DNA of 64,000 nucleotides. Origin: an uncultured Gallionellaceae bacterium. GTDB lineage: Bacteria; Pseudomonadota; Gammaproteobacteria; Burkholderiales; Gallionellaceae. Positions 45,695-55,636 of the stretch are shown here, piece by piece. Under the pieces are notes generated by a model. That model made no database searches. It was not told where the DNA came from and saw nothing but the letters and a program-made list of their open reading frames with translations. The stretch spans positions 124,001 to 188,000 of the forward strand of contig CAINCU010000028.1 of NCBI GenBank assembly GCA_903847155.1, written 5' to 3'. A program made the position numbers and the translations under genes. The first letter of the stretch is position 1. Every line of letters begins with the position of its first letter.

Positions 45695-46326
45695 GCGCTA
45701 TTACCAGCTTCGATGAATTTCTCAACGGCCTGTGGAAACAGAATCCGATCTTCGTCATGGTGTTGGGCATGTGCCCGACCCTCGCCGTTACCGTGTCGGC
45801 GGTGAACGCCATCTCCATGGGATTGGCCACCACCTTTGTGCTCGGCGCATCCTGCCTGCTGGTTTCGCTGCTACGCAACTCCATTCCCAAGCAAGTACGC
45901 ATCGCCAGCTACATCGTCATCATTGCCACCTTCGTCACCGTGGTGGACTATGCGATTCAGGCCATCAGTCTCGACTTGTATGTGGCTCTCGGCGCTTACA
46001 TCAAGCTGATCGTGGCCAACTGCGTGCTGCTGGGTCGTGCTGAAGCGCACGCCGCCAAGAATCCGCCGCTACCAGCCACGACAAACGCCATCGGCATGGG
46101 CTTGGGATTCACTCTTGGCTTGTTCATGATCGGCTGTGTGCGCGAAATCCTGGGGGCGGGCAAATTGTTCGGCGTGTCCCTGTTCGGCGACCACTTCCAA
46201 CCGTGGGTGGTGATGGTGTTGCCACCCGGTGGATTCTTTGTATTGGGATTCTGGCTCATCGTGATTGCCGCCTTCAGCCATTTCAGCAGCAAACGCAACG
46301 CACAGTTAAAAGGAGTACAGCTATGA
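45691..46326 (+). CDS. rnfE: Rnf complex subunit E
   Basis: The 211-residue integral membrane protein has six predicted segments and the NqrD/RnfE-family features GLWKQNPIFVMVLGMCPTLAV (half-membrane Cys) and IVANCVLLGRAEA. In the Nqr/Rnf structures such Cys residues of the E and A subunits hold an intramembrane Fe-S cluster. It is coupled to rnfG and rnfA by four-base overlaps. Confidence 0.94.
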   Translation: MSAITSFDEFLNGLWKQNPIFVMVLGMCPTLAVTVSAVNAISMGLATTFVLGASCLLVSLLRNSIPKQVRIASYIVIIATFVTVVDYAIQAISLDLYVALGAYIKLIVANCVLLGRAEAHAAKNPPLPATTNAIGMGLGFTLGLFMIGCVREILGAGKLFGVSLFGDHFQPWVVMVLPPGGFFVLGFWLIVIAAFSHFSSKRNAQLKGVQL

Positions 46327-46910
46327 ATCACGATTCCGTTGCCAATATCCTGCTGACCACCATCCTGCCTGGCAACTTTGTGCTGGCGATGTTCCTAGGC
46401 ATGTGTCCTTTCCTCGGCGTGTCGCAAAAACTCAGCACCGCCTTCCCGATGGGCATCGCCACCGCGTTCGTGATTCTGGTGGCCTCGGTTTCCGCCTATT
46501 TCCTGAACATGGTGCTGGTACATTTTCATCTGGAATTTCTCAGCGTCATCACCTTCATCACGGTCATCGCCTGCGCCGTACAACTGGTGGAAATGTACGT
46601 CAAGAAGGCCTTCCCGGAACTATTCCGGCAGCTTGGCATCTACCTACCGCTGATTACTACCAATTGCGCGGTGCTCGGCGTGGCCTTGTTCCAGACCGCG
46701 CGCCAATACAATTTCACCCAGGCGCTGGCCTACAGCATAGGCGGTGGCCTCGGCTTCACGCTGGCTTTGGTACTGATGGCCGGCGTGCGCGAACGCATGC
46801 AACTGTCCAACGTGCCGACACTGGTGCAAGGCGCAGCGCTCAGCGTGGTAATCGGCGGTTTATTGTCGCTGTCGTTCATGGGCTTTTCCGGGATCGGAGG
46901 TGGGGAATGA
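46323..46910 (+). CDS. rnfA: Rnf complex subunit A
   Basis: The 195-residue, six-segment membrane protein is homologous to RnfE/NqrE, with VLAMFLGMCPFLGVS and LPLITTNCAVLGVALFQ carrying the conserved intramembrane Cys. The ATG at 46323 overlaps the rnfE stop; the longer frame back to 46203 lies inside rnfE in another frame. With rnfE it forms the inverted pair around the Fe-S site. Confidence 0.94.
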   Translation: MNHDSVANILLTTILPGNFVLAMFLGMCPFLGVSQKLSTAFPMGIATAFVILVASVSAYFLNMVLVHFHLEFLSVITFITVIACAVQLVEMYVKKAFPELFRQLGIYLPLITTNCAVLGVALFQTARQYNFTQALAYSIGGGLGFTLALVLMAGVRERMQLSNVPTLVQGAALSVVIGGLLSLSFMGFSGIGGGE

Positions 46911-47089
46911 TCTATCTTGAAACTATCGGGCTGTTGCTGGGGATGATGCTGATGTTTGTCATCGTCGAAAAGATCGCGCACCGCTTTGCCCACAAACATC
47001 CGGAATTCGGCGCACCGCGCAAACTGGGTTGCGGCGGCTGCGGCGGCGGGCATTGCGAAAAAGGCTCTTGCGATTCTTCCGAGCACTGA
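46907..47089 (+). CDS. 60-residue Cys-rich membrane protein ending the rnf operon (NqrM-like architecture)
   Basis: The ATG overlaps the rnfA TGA (ATGA). The product has one N-terminal membrane helix (about residues 5-20, IGLLLGMMLMFVIV), a short charged stretch with three His, and a C-terminal glycine/cysteine cluster (LGCGGCGGGHCEKGSC, four Cys). This layout, a helix followed by a CGG...C...C tail, is that of NqrM, the small factor that helps build the NQR iron site. Rnf operons usually lack an annotated counterpart. A role in inserting the RnfA/RnfE cluster is inference. Confidence 0.75.
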   Translation: MIYLETIGLLLGMMLMFVIVEKIAHRFAHKHPEFGAPRKLGCGGCGGGHCEKGSCDSSEH

Positions 47090-47105
47090 TTTCATCGGTT
47101 TTATT

Positions 47106-47190
47106 GACCACTCGCCTCGCAAGCCAATAAATACGGGCATCTCCGTGATGTCTGTATGTAGATCGCCTATTCACGGGCATCTACAAGCAA
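47106..47190. repeat. REP-like palindromic element, copy B
   Basis: It carries CTCGCAAGCC and ATGTAGATCGCCTATTCACGGG in the same order as copy A at 5589-5672, with repeated ACGGGCATCT. It lies between the rnf operon and the TPP riboswitch. Confidence 0.55.
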
Positions 47191-47264
47191 CAATCTAATC
47201 AATTTTATTAGCGTGCCTATTTGCCGCTGCCAACTTGTGTTTTCACCCCCTTTCCAGTAACTTT

Positions 47265-49250
<1,986 letters not shown>

Positions 49251-49257
49251 GCGGCAC

Positions 49258-49319
49258 TTGTAGAAGCCAGCTTGCTGGCGAAGTTGACGTGATGTTCGCC
49301 AGCAAGCTGGCTCCTACAA
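49258..49319. repeat. REP-type palindrome after thiC
   Basis: TTGTAG(A)AGCCAGCTTGCTGGCGAA faces TTCGCCAGCAAGCTGGCTCCTACAA with a 12-base loop. The sequence closely resembles REP sequences common in Pseudomonas. It supplies the stop codon of the convergent minus-strand gene and could terminate both genes. Confidence 0.8.
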
Positions 49320-49718
49320 AATGCGTAATTCCTGTGGCTTTTCCAAGTTGAGTTGTTGAGTTGCTTGGATTAAGCGAGAAATTTTATTTACCTGCCTCTT
49401 CAATCCGATAGGCGTTAATGAGCTAAATCCACTTGGCACCCGAAAATCGACATCAATTCCTTGATGAGATTTTTCTGTTACCAAGTAACAGATACGATTT
49501 ACAAAATGGTATCCGGGAGTGATCCACATGTCATTACCGGATCCGCCTTCAACTACAGTCCACAAGTGCGAAGCGTCTATCTTCTTGACTGTATCAAGGT
49601 CTTTGCCGAAAGTTTCCAGACCTAATCCGCCCCAAATGTCGTAGCAAGAATCATGATGGCGATATGGTTTGAAATATTCATAGAAAGCATCCTCGTGCAG
49701 CACGACTGGAATAATCAT
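49314..49718 (-). CDS. Hypothetical partner of the HNH nuclease
   Basis: The 134-residue product starts MIIPVVLHEDAFYEYFKPYR at the ATG 49718, which has GGAGGTG upstream; the frame extends to 49880 but that part overlaps the HNH gene. It is rich in aromatics (HLWTVVEGGSGNDMWITPGY) and lacks membrane or signal segments. No family is recognised. It lies 25 bases after the nuclease stop, so the two are cotranscribed. Its stop codon sits inside the REP palindrome, so its C-terminus may have been reshaped by insertion. Confidence 0.62.
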   Translation of the reverse strand: MIIPVVLHEDAFYEYFKPYRHHDSCYDIWGGLGLETFGKDLDTVKKIDASHLWTVVEGGSGNDMWITPGYHFVNRICYLVTEKSHQGIDVDFRVPSGFSSLTPIGLKRQVNKISRLIQATQQLNLEKPQELRIL

Positions 49719-49743
49719 CGACACCTCCTTAATAAGCTGCGAC

Positions 49744-50535
49744 TTATCGGTCTGTGGCATCAAGAAAAATCTCGTTACGATGACGAGAAAGAAAAGCTGT
49801 GCTTGGAATAAATTTTTCCGGCAACTCAATCTTTCGGCCTTCCAAAGGTAGGAAAATCTGAGCAACAAAGGCATCGTCATTTCGCTTTAGTTGGTCAGAT
49901 AACATCACCTCAAATTCATCGGATAGCGTTATTAACCCACGATCAAAGGCCTTGTCGTGAATGGCTGAAAGACATAGGCCATTGCTGGGATTGAGACGGT
50001 TTGCTTTGTCGTCACTCCACGGCACGATGTGACTTGCCATCAGCAAACGCACATCCGAAAGACCGGATAAACAACAACGCCCCCGATAGCTGCTCAACAC
50101 TGCGCGCCGGAAGAAGTGCTGCTTAATCCGTTGTTCGGTCATCACGCGCTTGGTTTCACCAGTAAAATCCTGAAGACCTTCTTGCTCAGTAACATCCAAT
50201 TCAGCCACTTTCTCGACATCGCTCTGTTTGCGGAGTTGAGCAATTAGCAGGGTGCATTCAAGCGCTAGCTTCTCCCAATCCGCATGAAATTCTGTCCAAA
50301 CCTCTCTGTCGAGTGCGCCCGCATTACCCAAGCCCGCGCGGCCTGTGCTGGTGATTGCCGGATCGAGGCTGGCAAAGTTCACCAGCTTCATCGCAACCGC
50401 GCCGGACGTTCGTCCAATCAGTTTGGCGAGCTGAATGATTTCTGGATTTCGGCTATGCAGCCTGCCAAAAGGAAGTTGGCAGTACAGGTGAAATGCGAGC
50501 TTGAGTTGTTCTTTTGTCCAGCGATTTGTGGTCAT
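49744..50535 (-). CDS. HNH endonuclease (HNH_2-type restriction-like)
   Basis: The 263-residue product has an N-terminal helical DNA-binding-like part (WTKEQLKLAFHLYCQLPFGR, RTSGAVAMKLVNF) and a C-terminal HNH_2-type domain with YRGRCCLSGLSD, LMASHIVPWSDD, NPSNGLCLSAIHDKAFDRGL. These supply the His, Asn and His of the metal site. It resembles putative restriction endonucleases. No methyltransferase is adjacent, so the target may be modified or foreign DNA. The ATG at 50535 is preferred over a GTG at 50550; neither has a clear ribosome-binding site. Confidence 0.83.
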   Translation of the reverse strand: MTTNRWTKEQLKLAFHLYCQLPFGRLHSRNPEIIQLAKLIGRTSGAVAMKLVNFASLDPAITSTGRAGLGNAGALDREVWTEFHADWEKLALECTLLIAQLRKQSDVEKVAELDVTEQEGLQDFTGETKRVMTEQRIKQHFFRRAVLSSYRGRCCLSGLSDVRLLMASHIVPWSDDKANRLNPSNGLCLSAIHDKAFDRGLITLSDEFEVMLSDQLKRNDDAFVAQIFLPLEGRKIELPEKFIPSTAFLSRHRNEIFLDATDR

Positions 50536-50679
50536 GATGTCTAGCGGCACTAAGTCAGCTTTTGCTTTCTTTGCCTTTTCCTCTTAAGTTGAGTACCGAC
50601 GTCATCAGTTTAGCCATATATTCGCTCATAGTCACAACCGCCGTATGAGAAATCAATTTTTCCCTTAAAATCCGCGCCT

Positions 50680-50940
50680 ATGATTTGTCGCCCCAACTGC
50701 GGCGCATGCTGCATCGCGCCTTCCATCACCTCCCCGCTGCCTGGTATGGCGCAGGGCAAACCTGCCGGGGTGCGCTGTGCGCAGCTTGATGCTGCCGAGC
50801 GCTGCGTAGTGTTCGGCAAGCCTGAACGCCCGGCGTTTTGCGCAGGATTGCGGCCTTCTGCGGAAATGTGCGGCAAATCGCGCGAGCAGGCGATGGCGTG
50901 GCTGATTCAGTTGGAACATGCCACCGCGCCATCGGTATAA
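50680..50940 (+). CDS. YkgJ-family cysteine-cluster protein
   Basis: The 86-residue product has the pattern [14 protein letters not shown]...[17 protein letters not shown]...[10 protein letters not shown]...EMCG, the spaced cysteines of the YkgJ (putative zinc/iron-chelating) family. It lies directly ahead of the SEC-C-like gene by 37 bases. Function is not known beyond metal binding by family. Confidence 0.8.
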   Translation: MICRPNCGACCIAPSITSPLPGMAQGKPAGVRCAQLDAAERCVVFGKPERPAFCAGLRPSAEMCGKSREQAMAWLIQLEHATAPSV

Positions 50941-50977
50941 TCGCGGATTCATATTTTTTTGTTTTCTTTGATCTTGC

Positions 50978-51934
50978 ATGACTACCCAAGAAATTGTGTT
51001 TGTTGATCCGGCTGAAAAAGAACTGGGGCTGTTGCTAAGACAATCAGTCGTCGTGATTTTGCAAAAGGAAAATGCGGACGATTTTCTGGGCTGGTTCAGC
51101 AACCACGCGGTCGGCATGGCGCCGCATTTTTTCAAGCCCTACTCGCATGATGCGGAAGATTTGCGCGGTTTTGTTTCGGCGTTCTCGCGTCACATCTGGA
51201 ATCAAACCCCGTTGCCGGGAAATCACTATTTGCCGCGCCCGCTACCTGCGCTGGAACCCGGTGCGCTTTGTCACTGCGATTCCAAGCGCGATTATCAGGA
51301 TTGCTGCGCAAAGGCCGAATATCCTGATGTCGGCATGTTCTTTCTGAGCATGTTGCCTTATGTACTGGATGCGTTAACACCGCAGCAGCGTGCTTCTTTG
51401 CCTTATGCAGAGTTGCCGCCGGAAGGCTTGGGGTTTGTGGCGGAAACGTGGATAGAGCTTGGACGCGAACAGGATGCGGTGAAGCTACTGGAAGGTTTGT
51501 TTGCACAAATCCACAAGTTGGATGAACGTTCCGAACACTGTTTTGACCGCTTGCTGGCCTGTTATGACCGCATGGGCAATGCGCAACAAAAAGCGCGCAT
51601 GATCGAAATCGGCATGACTGCGGCCAACCTGAAGTTGCGCTCCGCCGTCATGCAGCGGCAATGCTGCATTTTGATCGACAGCAAGGAATATGCGAAGGCG
51701 TGGGTATTGTTTGAAACGTTGCGCGATCTCACTCCGGATGATCCCTCGTTGCCGCATCTGGAAGTGTCCATGCTGATCGGTCAGGGCGATCATCAGCGGG
51801 CGCAGAAAAGGGCCAGTTACTGGCTTGAACATTTAACCTTCAATAATTCCGAAGAAAAAATAACGCTGCTGGAATTTTTTAAAGCTGTAGCAGAGGGCGA
51901 AAGCCAGCACGCGGACGATGGCGGAAAGAAGTGA
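50978..51934 (+). CDS. Hypothetical protein with SEC-C-like zinc motif and TPR-like repeats
   Basis: The 318-residue product has a short Cys/His motif (GALCHCDSKRDYQDCCAKAE, near residue 90-110) resembling a SEC-C zinc finger, then helical TPR-like repeats (about 150-300, with EQDAVKLLEGLFAQIHKL and QRQCCILIDSKEYAKAWVLF). There are no signal or membrane segments. It overlaps or abuts the next small gene. A scaffold role is plausible but not shown. Confidence 0.65.
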   Translation: MTTQEIVFVDPAEKELGLLLRQSVVVILQKENADDFLGWFSNHAVGMAPHFFKPYSHDAEDLRGFVSAFSRHIWNQTPLPGNHYLPRPLPALEPGALCHCDSKRDYQDCCAKAEYPDVGMFFLSMLPYVLDALTPQQRASLPYAELPPEGLGFVAETWIELGREQDAVKLLEGLFAQIHKLDERSEHCFDRLLACYDRMGNAQQKARMIEIGMTAANLKLRSAVMQRQCCILIDSKEYAKAWVLFETLRDLTPDDPSLPHLEVSMLIGQGDHQRAQKRASYWLEHLTFNNSEEKITLLEFFKAVAEGESQHADDGGKK

Positions 51935-51936
51935 GC

Positions 51937-52125
51937 ATGCAAAGCGAAGCACCCGAGATTACGTCCGAATGTCCTTGCACCGGTCATTGCTCTATGGTGT
52001 TGGGCGATGAAGTAAACCGCGATAGCCTGCGCACGTTCGATGAAGTCACGCGCTGGGTGAATATGAGTGAAGATGGCCGCCACTGGGCCAATCTTCGTAT
52101 TGCAACCGAACAATCACTGAGTTAA
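51937..52125 (+). CDS. Small DUF1289-like protein
   Basis: The 62-residue product contains SECPCTGHCSMVLGDEVNRD then SLRTFDEVTRWVNMSEDGRH, which recalls DUF1289 proteins (C-x-G-x-C...R-T-x-x-E-x-x-W) although the usual second CxGC pair is missing. The ATG is three bases past the preceding stop and six bases precede uppP, so it is part of an ykgJ-like/SEC-C/uppP run. Family assignment is tentative. Confidence 0.6.
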   Translation: MQSEAPEITSECPCTGHCSMVLGDEVNRDSLRTFDEVTRWVNMSEDGRHWANLRIATEQSLS

Positions 52126-52131
52126 TTACAC

Positions 52132-52956
52132 ATGGAAATTTTACTGCTCATCAAAGCCGCTATTCTTGGCATCGTCGAAGGTCTTACCGAATTCCTGCCG
52201 ATCTCGTCCACCGGACATTTGATTCTGGTCGGCGATCTGCTCAACTTCAACGACGAGCGCGGCAAGGTATTCGAAATCGTAATTCAGTTCGCGGCGATTC
52301 TGGCGGTGTGCTGGGAATACCGCGCCAAATTGCTTTCTGTCACTTCCGGCTTGATGCAAAAACAGGAAGCGGCGCAACGCTTCACGCTGAACCTGTTCGT
52401 TGCTTTCCTGCCCGCCGCCGTATTGGGGCTGCTGTTTGCCAAGGCCATCCAGAAGCACTTGTTCTCCCCCGTGCCGGTAGCGCTGGCGTTCATCATCGGC
52501 GGCTTGTTCATCCTGTGGGCGGAGAAACGCAACCATACCGTGACCGTTGAAAGCGTGGACGACATGCATTGGAAAGACGCGTTGAAGGTAGGGCTGGCGC
52601 AGTCACTGGCGCTGATCCCCGGCACTTCGCGTTCAGGTGCGACCATCATCGGCGGCTTGTTCTTCGGCCTGTCGCGCAAGGCGGCCACAGAATTTTCTTT
52701 TTTCCTCGCCATTCCCACGCTGACAGCTGCGACGTTTTATGAAATCGTGAAATACCGCGACCAGTTTCATGCCGACGATCTCGGCATCTTTCTGGTCGGC
52801 TCTATCATGTCTTTCATCAGCGCTTTCTTCGCAGTGCGCGCACTGTTGCGCTACATCAGCCGCCACGATTTCACGGTATTTGCCTGGTATCGCATAGTGT
52901 TCGGCTTGATCGTGCTGGCGACCGCATATAGCGGAGCGGTGAGTTGGTCGGCATAA
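52132..52956 (+). CDS. uppP: Undecaprenyl-diphosphatase
   Basis: This membrane enzyme recycles undecaprenyl diphosphate to the monophosphate carrier for cell-wall synthesis; it is also called BacA. The 274-residue protein has about eight segments and the motifs [18 protein letters not shown] near the N-terminus and [22 protein letters not shown], which contain the catalytic Glu/Ser/Arg residues. It is the full usual length. It follows the small DUF1289-like gene. Confidence 0.96.
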   Translation: MEILLLIKAAILGIVEGLTEFLPISSTGHLILVGDLLNFNDERGKVFEIVIQFAAILAVCWEYRAKLLSVTSGLMQKQEAAQRFTLNLFVAFLPAAVLGLLFAKAIQKHLFSPVPVALAFIIGGLFILWAEKRNHTVTVESVDDMHWKDALKVGLAQSLALIPGTSRSGATIIGGLFFGLSRKAATEFSFFLAIPTLTAATFYEIVKYRDQFHADDLGIFLVGSIMSFISAFFAVRALLRYISRHDFTVFAWYRIVFGLIVLATAYSGAVSWSA

Positions 52957-53080
52957 CCTTCATGCGTGGCCGGACGTAGCATGGAAACATGACCTGAGTT
53001 TTTTTATTGACTGCTCCATTGCTGTCTTAAGATTCGGGTTCAGTTTCAAGCTTGGTTAGTTCAGACAGATATTAAGACGT

Positions 53081-54025
53081 TCAAGTCTTACTCTGCTTCC
53101 TGTGCGCTGTGGATGAATTCACCTGCGCCACCATGTTCTGCGACTCTTCCAGCAAGAAACGCTCAAATTCATGAGCAGCTGTAGAAGGTCGTTTATCCTT
53201 GCGCTGCACGATATACCAGTGGCGTACGATAGGAAAGTGCTCGACGTTCAGCACGGTGAGGCGGTTGGTTTCCAGTTCCATTTCGATGGCGTGGCTGGAA
53301 ATGATGCCGATGCCCATGCCCGCCTGCACCGATTGTTTGATGGCTTCATTGGTGTCCATTGCCATGTGCTTGGGCAGGGCAAGTTTGTGGCTGGCGAAGA
53401 AACGCTCCACTACACCGCGTGTGCCGGAACCTTGTTCGCGCAGCAAAAATGTTTCACTCGCCAATTGCTTCGGCTGAATTTTATTTGCACGCGTCAGCGG
53501 ATGCGTGGGAGCGGCGATCACTACCAGCGGGTTTTGCATGAAGGCTTGGGCGCGCATGTCGGTACCGTCCGGCGGCTGTCCCATGATAGCGAGGTCGGCG
53601 CTGTTGTCAGCAAGCTGTTTGATGACCGCATCGCGGTTGGCCACGGACAGACTGACCTGGATCTTGGGGTGCGCCTGAATGAATTTCGCCAACAATTGCG
53701 GCATGAAATAGTTGGCGGTGCTGACCACGGAGATGTTGAGGTGGCCGCGTTCCAGACCTTTCATTTCATCGAAGGCCGATTCCATCTCCTGCATCAGTTG
53801 CAGCATGGCTCGCGCGTAGTGCAGCAGCTCGCTACCGGCGGCGGTCAGGTGCAACTTTTTGCCGACCTGCTCGAACAGCGGCAAACCGACTGCAGCCTCG
53901 GTTTGTTTGATCTGCATCGACACCGCCGGTTGGGACAAATACAGTTCCGCCGCCGCGCGCGAATGGTTAAGATGGCGGGCAACGCTCTCGAAAACTTGCA
54001 GTTGGCGGATTGAAATGGGCAGCAT
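53081..54025 (-). CDS. cbbR: LysR-type RuBisCO operon regulator
   Basis: The 314-residue CbbR-like protein has the N-terminal helix-turn-helix ISIRQLQVFESVARHLNHSR with LSQPAVSMQIKQTEAAVGLP, and an effector domain with GTRGVVERFFASH. It is divergent from cbbM across 120 bases, the standard cbbR position. The start at 54025 (MLPISIRQLQVF) matches LysR N-termini; the frame runs to 54547 through cbbM on the opposite strand as a shadow. The effector is probably a Calvin-cycle intermediate or NADPH, by family knowledge. Confidence 0.93.
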   Translation of the reverse strand: MLPISIRQLQVFESVARHLNHSRAAAELYLSQPAVSMQIKQTEAAVGLPLFEQVGKKLHLTAAGSELLHYARAMLQLMQEMESAFDEMKGLERGHLNISVVSTANYFMPQLLAKFIQAHPKIQVSLSVANRDAVIKQLADNSADLAIMGQPPDGTDMRAQAFMQNPLVVIAAPTHPLTRANKIQPKQLASETFLLREQGSGTRGVVERFFASHKLALPKHMAMDTNEAIKQSVQAGMGIGIISSHAIEMELETNRLTVLNVEHFPIVRHWYIVQRKDKRPSTAAHEFERFLLEESQNMVAQVNSSTAHRKQSKT

Positions 54026-54040
54026 GCAGCGATTTATACC

Positions 54041-54066
54041 ATAAGCATCACTTATTGTTTGCATAA
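54041..54066. promoter_or_regulatory. Candidate CbbR binding sites between cbbR and cbbM
   Basis: ATAAGCATCACTTAT (54041-54055) is a palindrome with five-base arms and contains T-N11-A. TTATTGTTTGCATAA (54052-54066) overlaps it as a second inverted repeat. Both lie just upstream of the divergent starts, where CbbR normally binds. Confidence 0.55.
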
Positions 54067-54145
54067 ACATAATTGACTGTTGTTTATAGTTGGCGGGCGT
54101 ATAGTTCGCTTCGTAGTCAATTCCACACATAAAGGAGAACTGGAA

Positions 54146-55525
54146 ATGGATCAATCGAATCGTTACTCGGATCTGAGCCTTAAAGAAGAGGCTCTGATCA
54201 AAGGTGGTAAGCACATCCTGGTTGCTTACACCATGACACCGGCAGCTGGAGTCGGTTACCTGGAAGCGGCAGCGCACGTCGCTGCGGAGTCTTCCACTGG
54301 TACCAACGTTGAAGTAAGCACTACCGATGATTTCACCAAGGGCGTTGACGCGCTGGTGTACTTCATTGACGAAGCCAAGGGCATCATGAAGGTGGCTTAC
54401 CCGAACGATCTTTTCGATCGTAACGTGACCGACGGTCGTGCAATGATCGTTTCTTTCTTGACCTTGGCCATTGGCAACAACCAGGGTATGGGCGACATTG
54501 AATGTCTGCAGATGCAAGACTTCTACGTTCCTCAACGTATGTTGCAATTATTCGATGGTCCCGCAAAAGACATCTCTGATCTGTGGCGCATCTTGGGCCG
54601 TCCGGTAAAAGACGGCGGTTACATCTCCGGCACCATCATCAAACCGAAGTTGGGCCTGCGTCCTGAACCGTTCGCTAAGGCAGCCTATCAATTCTGGCTG
54701 GGCGGCGACTTCATCAAGAACGACGAGCCACAAGGCAACCAAACTTTCTGTCCAATGAAGAAAGTGATTCCGTTGGTCCATGACGCGATGAAACGTGCTC
54801 AAGACGAAACAGGCCAAGCCAAGCTGTTCTCGGCTAACATAACTGCTGACGACCACTATGAAATGTGTGCTCGTGCTGATTTCATTCTTGAGACTTTTGG
54901 CCCGGACGCTGACAAGGTTGCGTTCCTGGTTGACGGTTATGTGGGTGGTCCGGGTATGATTACGACAGCACGTCGTCAATACCCAAGCCAATATCTGCAC
55001 TACCATCGCGCTGGCCACGGTGCTGTGACCTCTCCTTCCTCCAAGCGCGGTTATACAGCGTTCGTGTTGGCCAAGATGTCGCGTTTGCAAGGCGCTTCGG
55101 GTATCCACGTTGGCACGATGGGCTTCGGCAAAATGGAAGGTGGCAAGGATGACCGCATCATCGCTTATATGATCGAGCGGGATTCTGTAGATGGTCCTTT
55201 CTACCATCAGGAGTGGTATGGCATGAAGCCAACGACCCCGATCATCTCCGGCGGTATGAATGCGCTGCGTCTGCCAGGTTTCTTCGAGAACCTCGGCCAC
55301 GGTAACGTGATCAACACAGCGGGTGGCGGCTCCTACGGCCACATTGATAGTCCTGCAGCCGGCGCGATTTCGCTGCGTCAAGCTTACGAGTGCTGGAAAT
55401 CGGGCGCTGATCCGATCCAGTTCGCAAAAGAGCACAAAGAGTTTGCCCGTGCATTCGAATCTTTCCCCAAAGATGCGGACAAGATATTCCCGGGCTGGCG
55501 CGAAAAGTTGGGCGTACACAAGTAA
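54146..55525 (+). CDS. cbbM: Form II RuBisCO large subunit
   Basis: This carboxylase fixes CO2 onto ribulose-1,5-bisphosphate; form II works best at high CO2 and low O2. It has 459 residues. The activating lysine is Lys191 in [14 protein letters not shown], the same number as in the Rhodospirillum enzyme; [25 protein letters not shown] and [17 protein letters not shown] are also present. AAAGGAG lies eight bases before the ATG. Codon choice is richer in T-ending codons than in neighbours, suggesting high expression or a distinct origin. A terminator follows, then cbbQ. Confidence 0.98.
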   Translation: MDQSNRYSDLSLKEEALIKGGKHILVAYTMTPAAGVGYLEAAAHVAAESSTGTNVEVSTTDDFTKGVDALVYFIDEAKGIMKVAYPNDLFDRNVTDGRAMIVSFLTLAIGNNQGMGDIECLQMQDFYVPQRMLQLFDGPAKDISDLWRILGRPVKDGGYISGTIIKPKLGLRPEPFAKAAYQFWLGGDFIKNDEPQGNQTFCPMKKVIPLVHDAMKRAQDETGQAKLFSANITADDHYEMCARADFILETFGPDADKVAFLVDGYVGGPGMITTARRQYPSQYLHYHRAGHGAVTSPSSKRGYTAFVLAKMSRLQGASGIHVGTMGFGKMEGGKDDRIIAYMIERDSVDGPFYHQEWYGMKPTTPIISGGMNALRLPGFFENLGHGNVINTAGGGSYGHIDSPAAGAISLRQAYECWKSGADPIQFAKEHKEFARAFESFPKDADKIFPGWREKLGVHK

Positions 55526-55550
55526 GCTCAGACAGTACCCAAGTAAAAAA

Positions 55551-55577
55551 TGCGCCCCCACCCGTTGGGGGCGTTTT
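55551..55577 (+). terminator. Terminator/attenuator between cbbM and cbbQ
   Basis: GCGCCCCCACCCGTTGGGGGCG with a T6 tail forms a strong intrinsic terminator 26 bases after cbbM. It probably makes cbbM mRNA much more abundant than the read-through cbbQO message. Confidence 0.9.
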
Positions 55578-55636
55578 TTCTCCGAAGATCAAGACCGTGC
55601 GACACACGCGGGAAAGAATCAAAGAAGGAGTTGGCA

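Noticed and set aside
54548-55561. Minus-strand open frame of 337 codons
   Set aside because: Antisense to cbbM.
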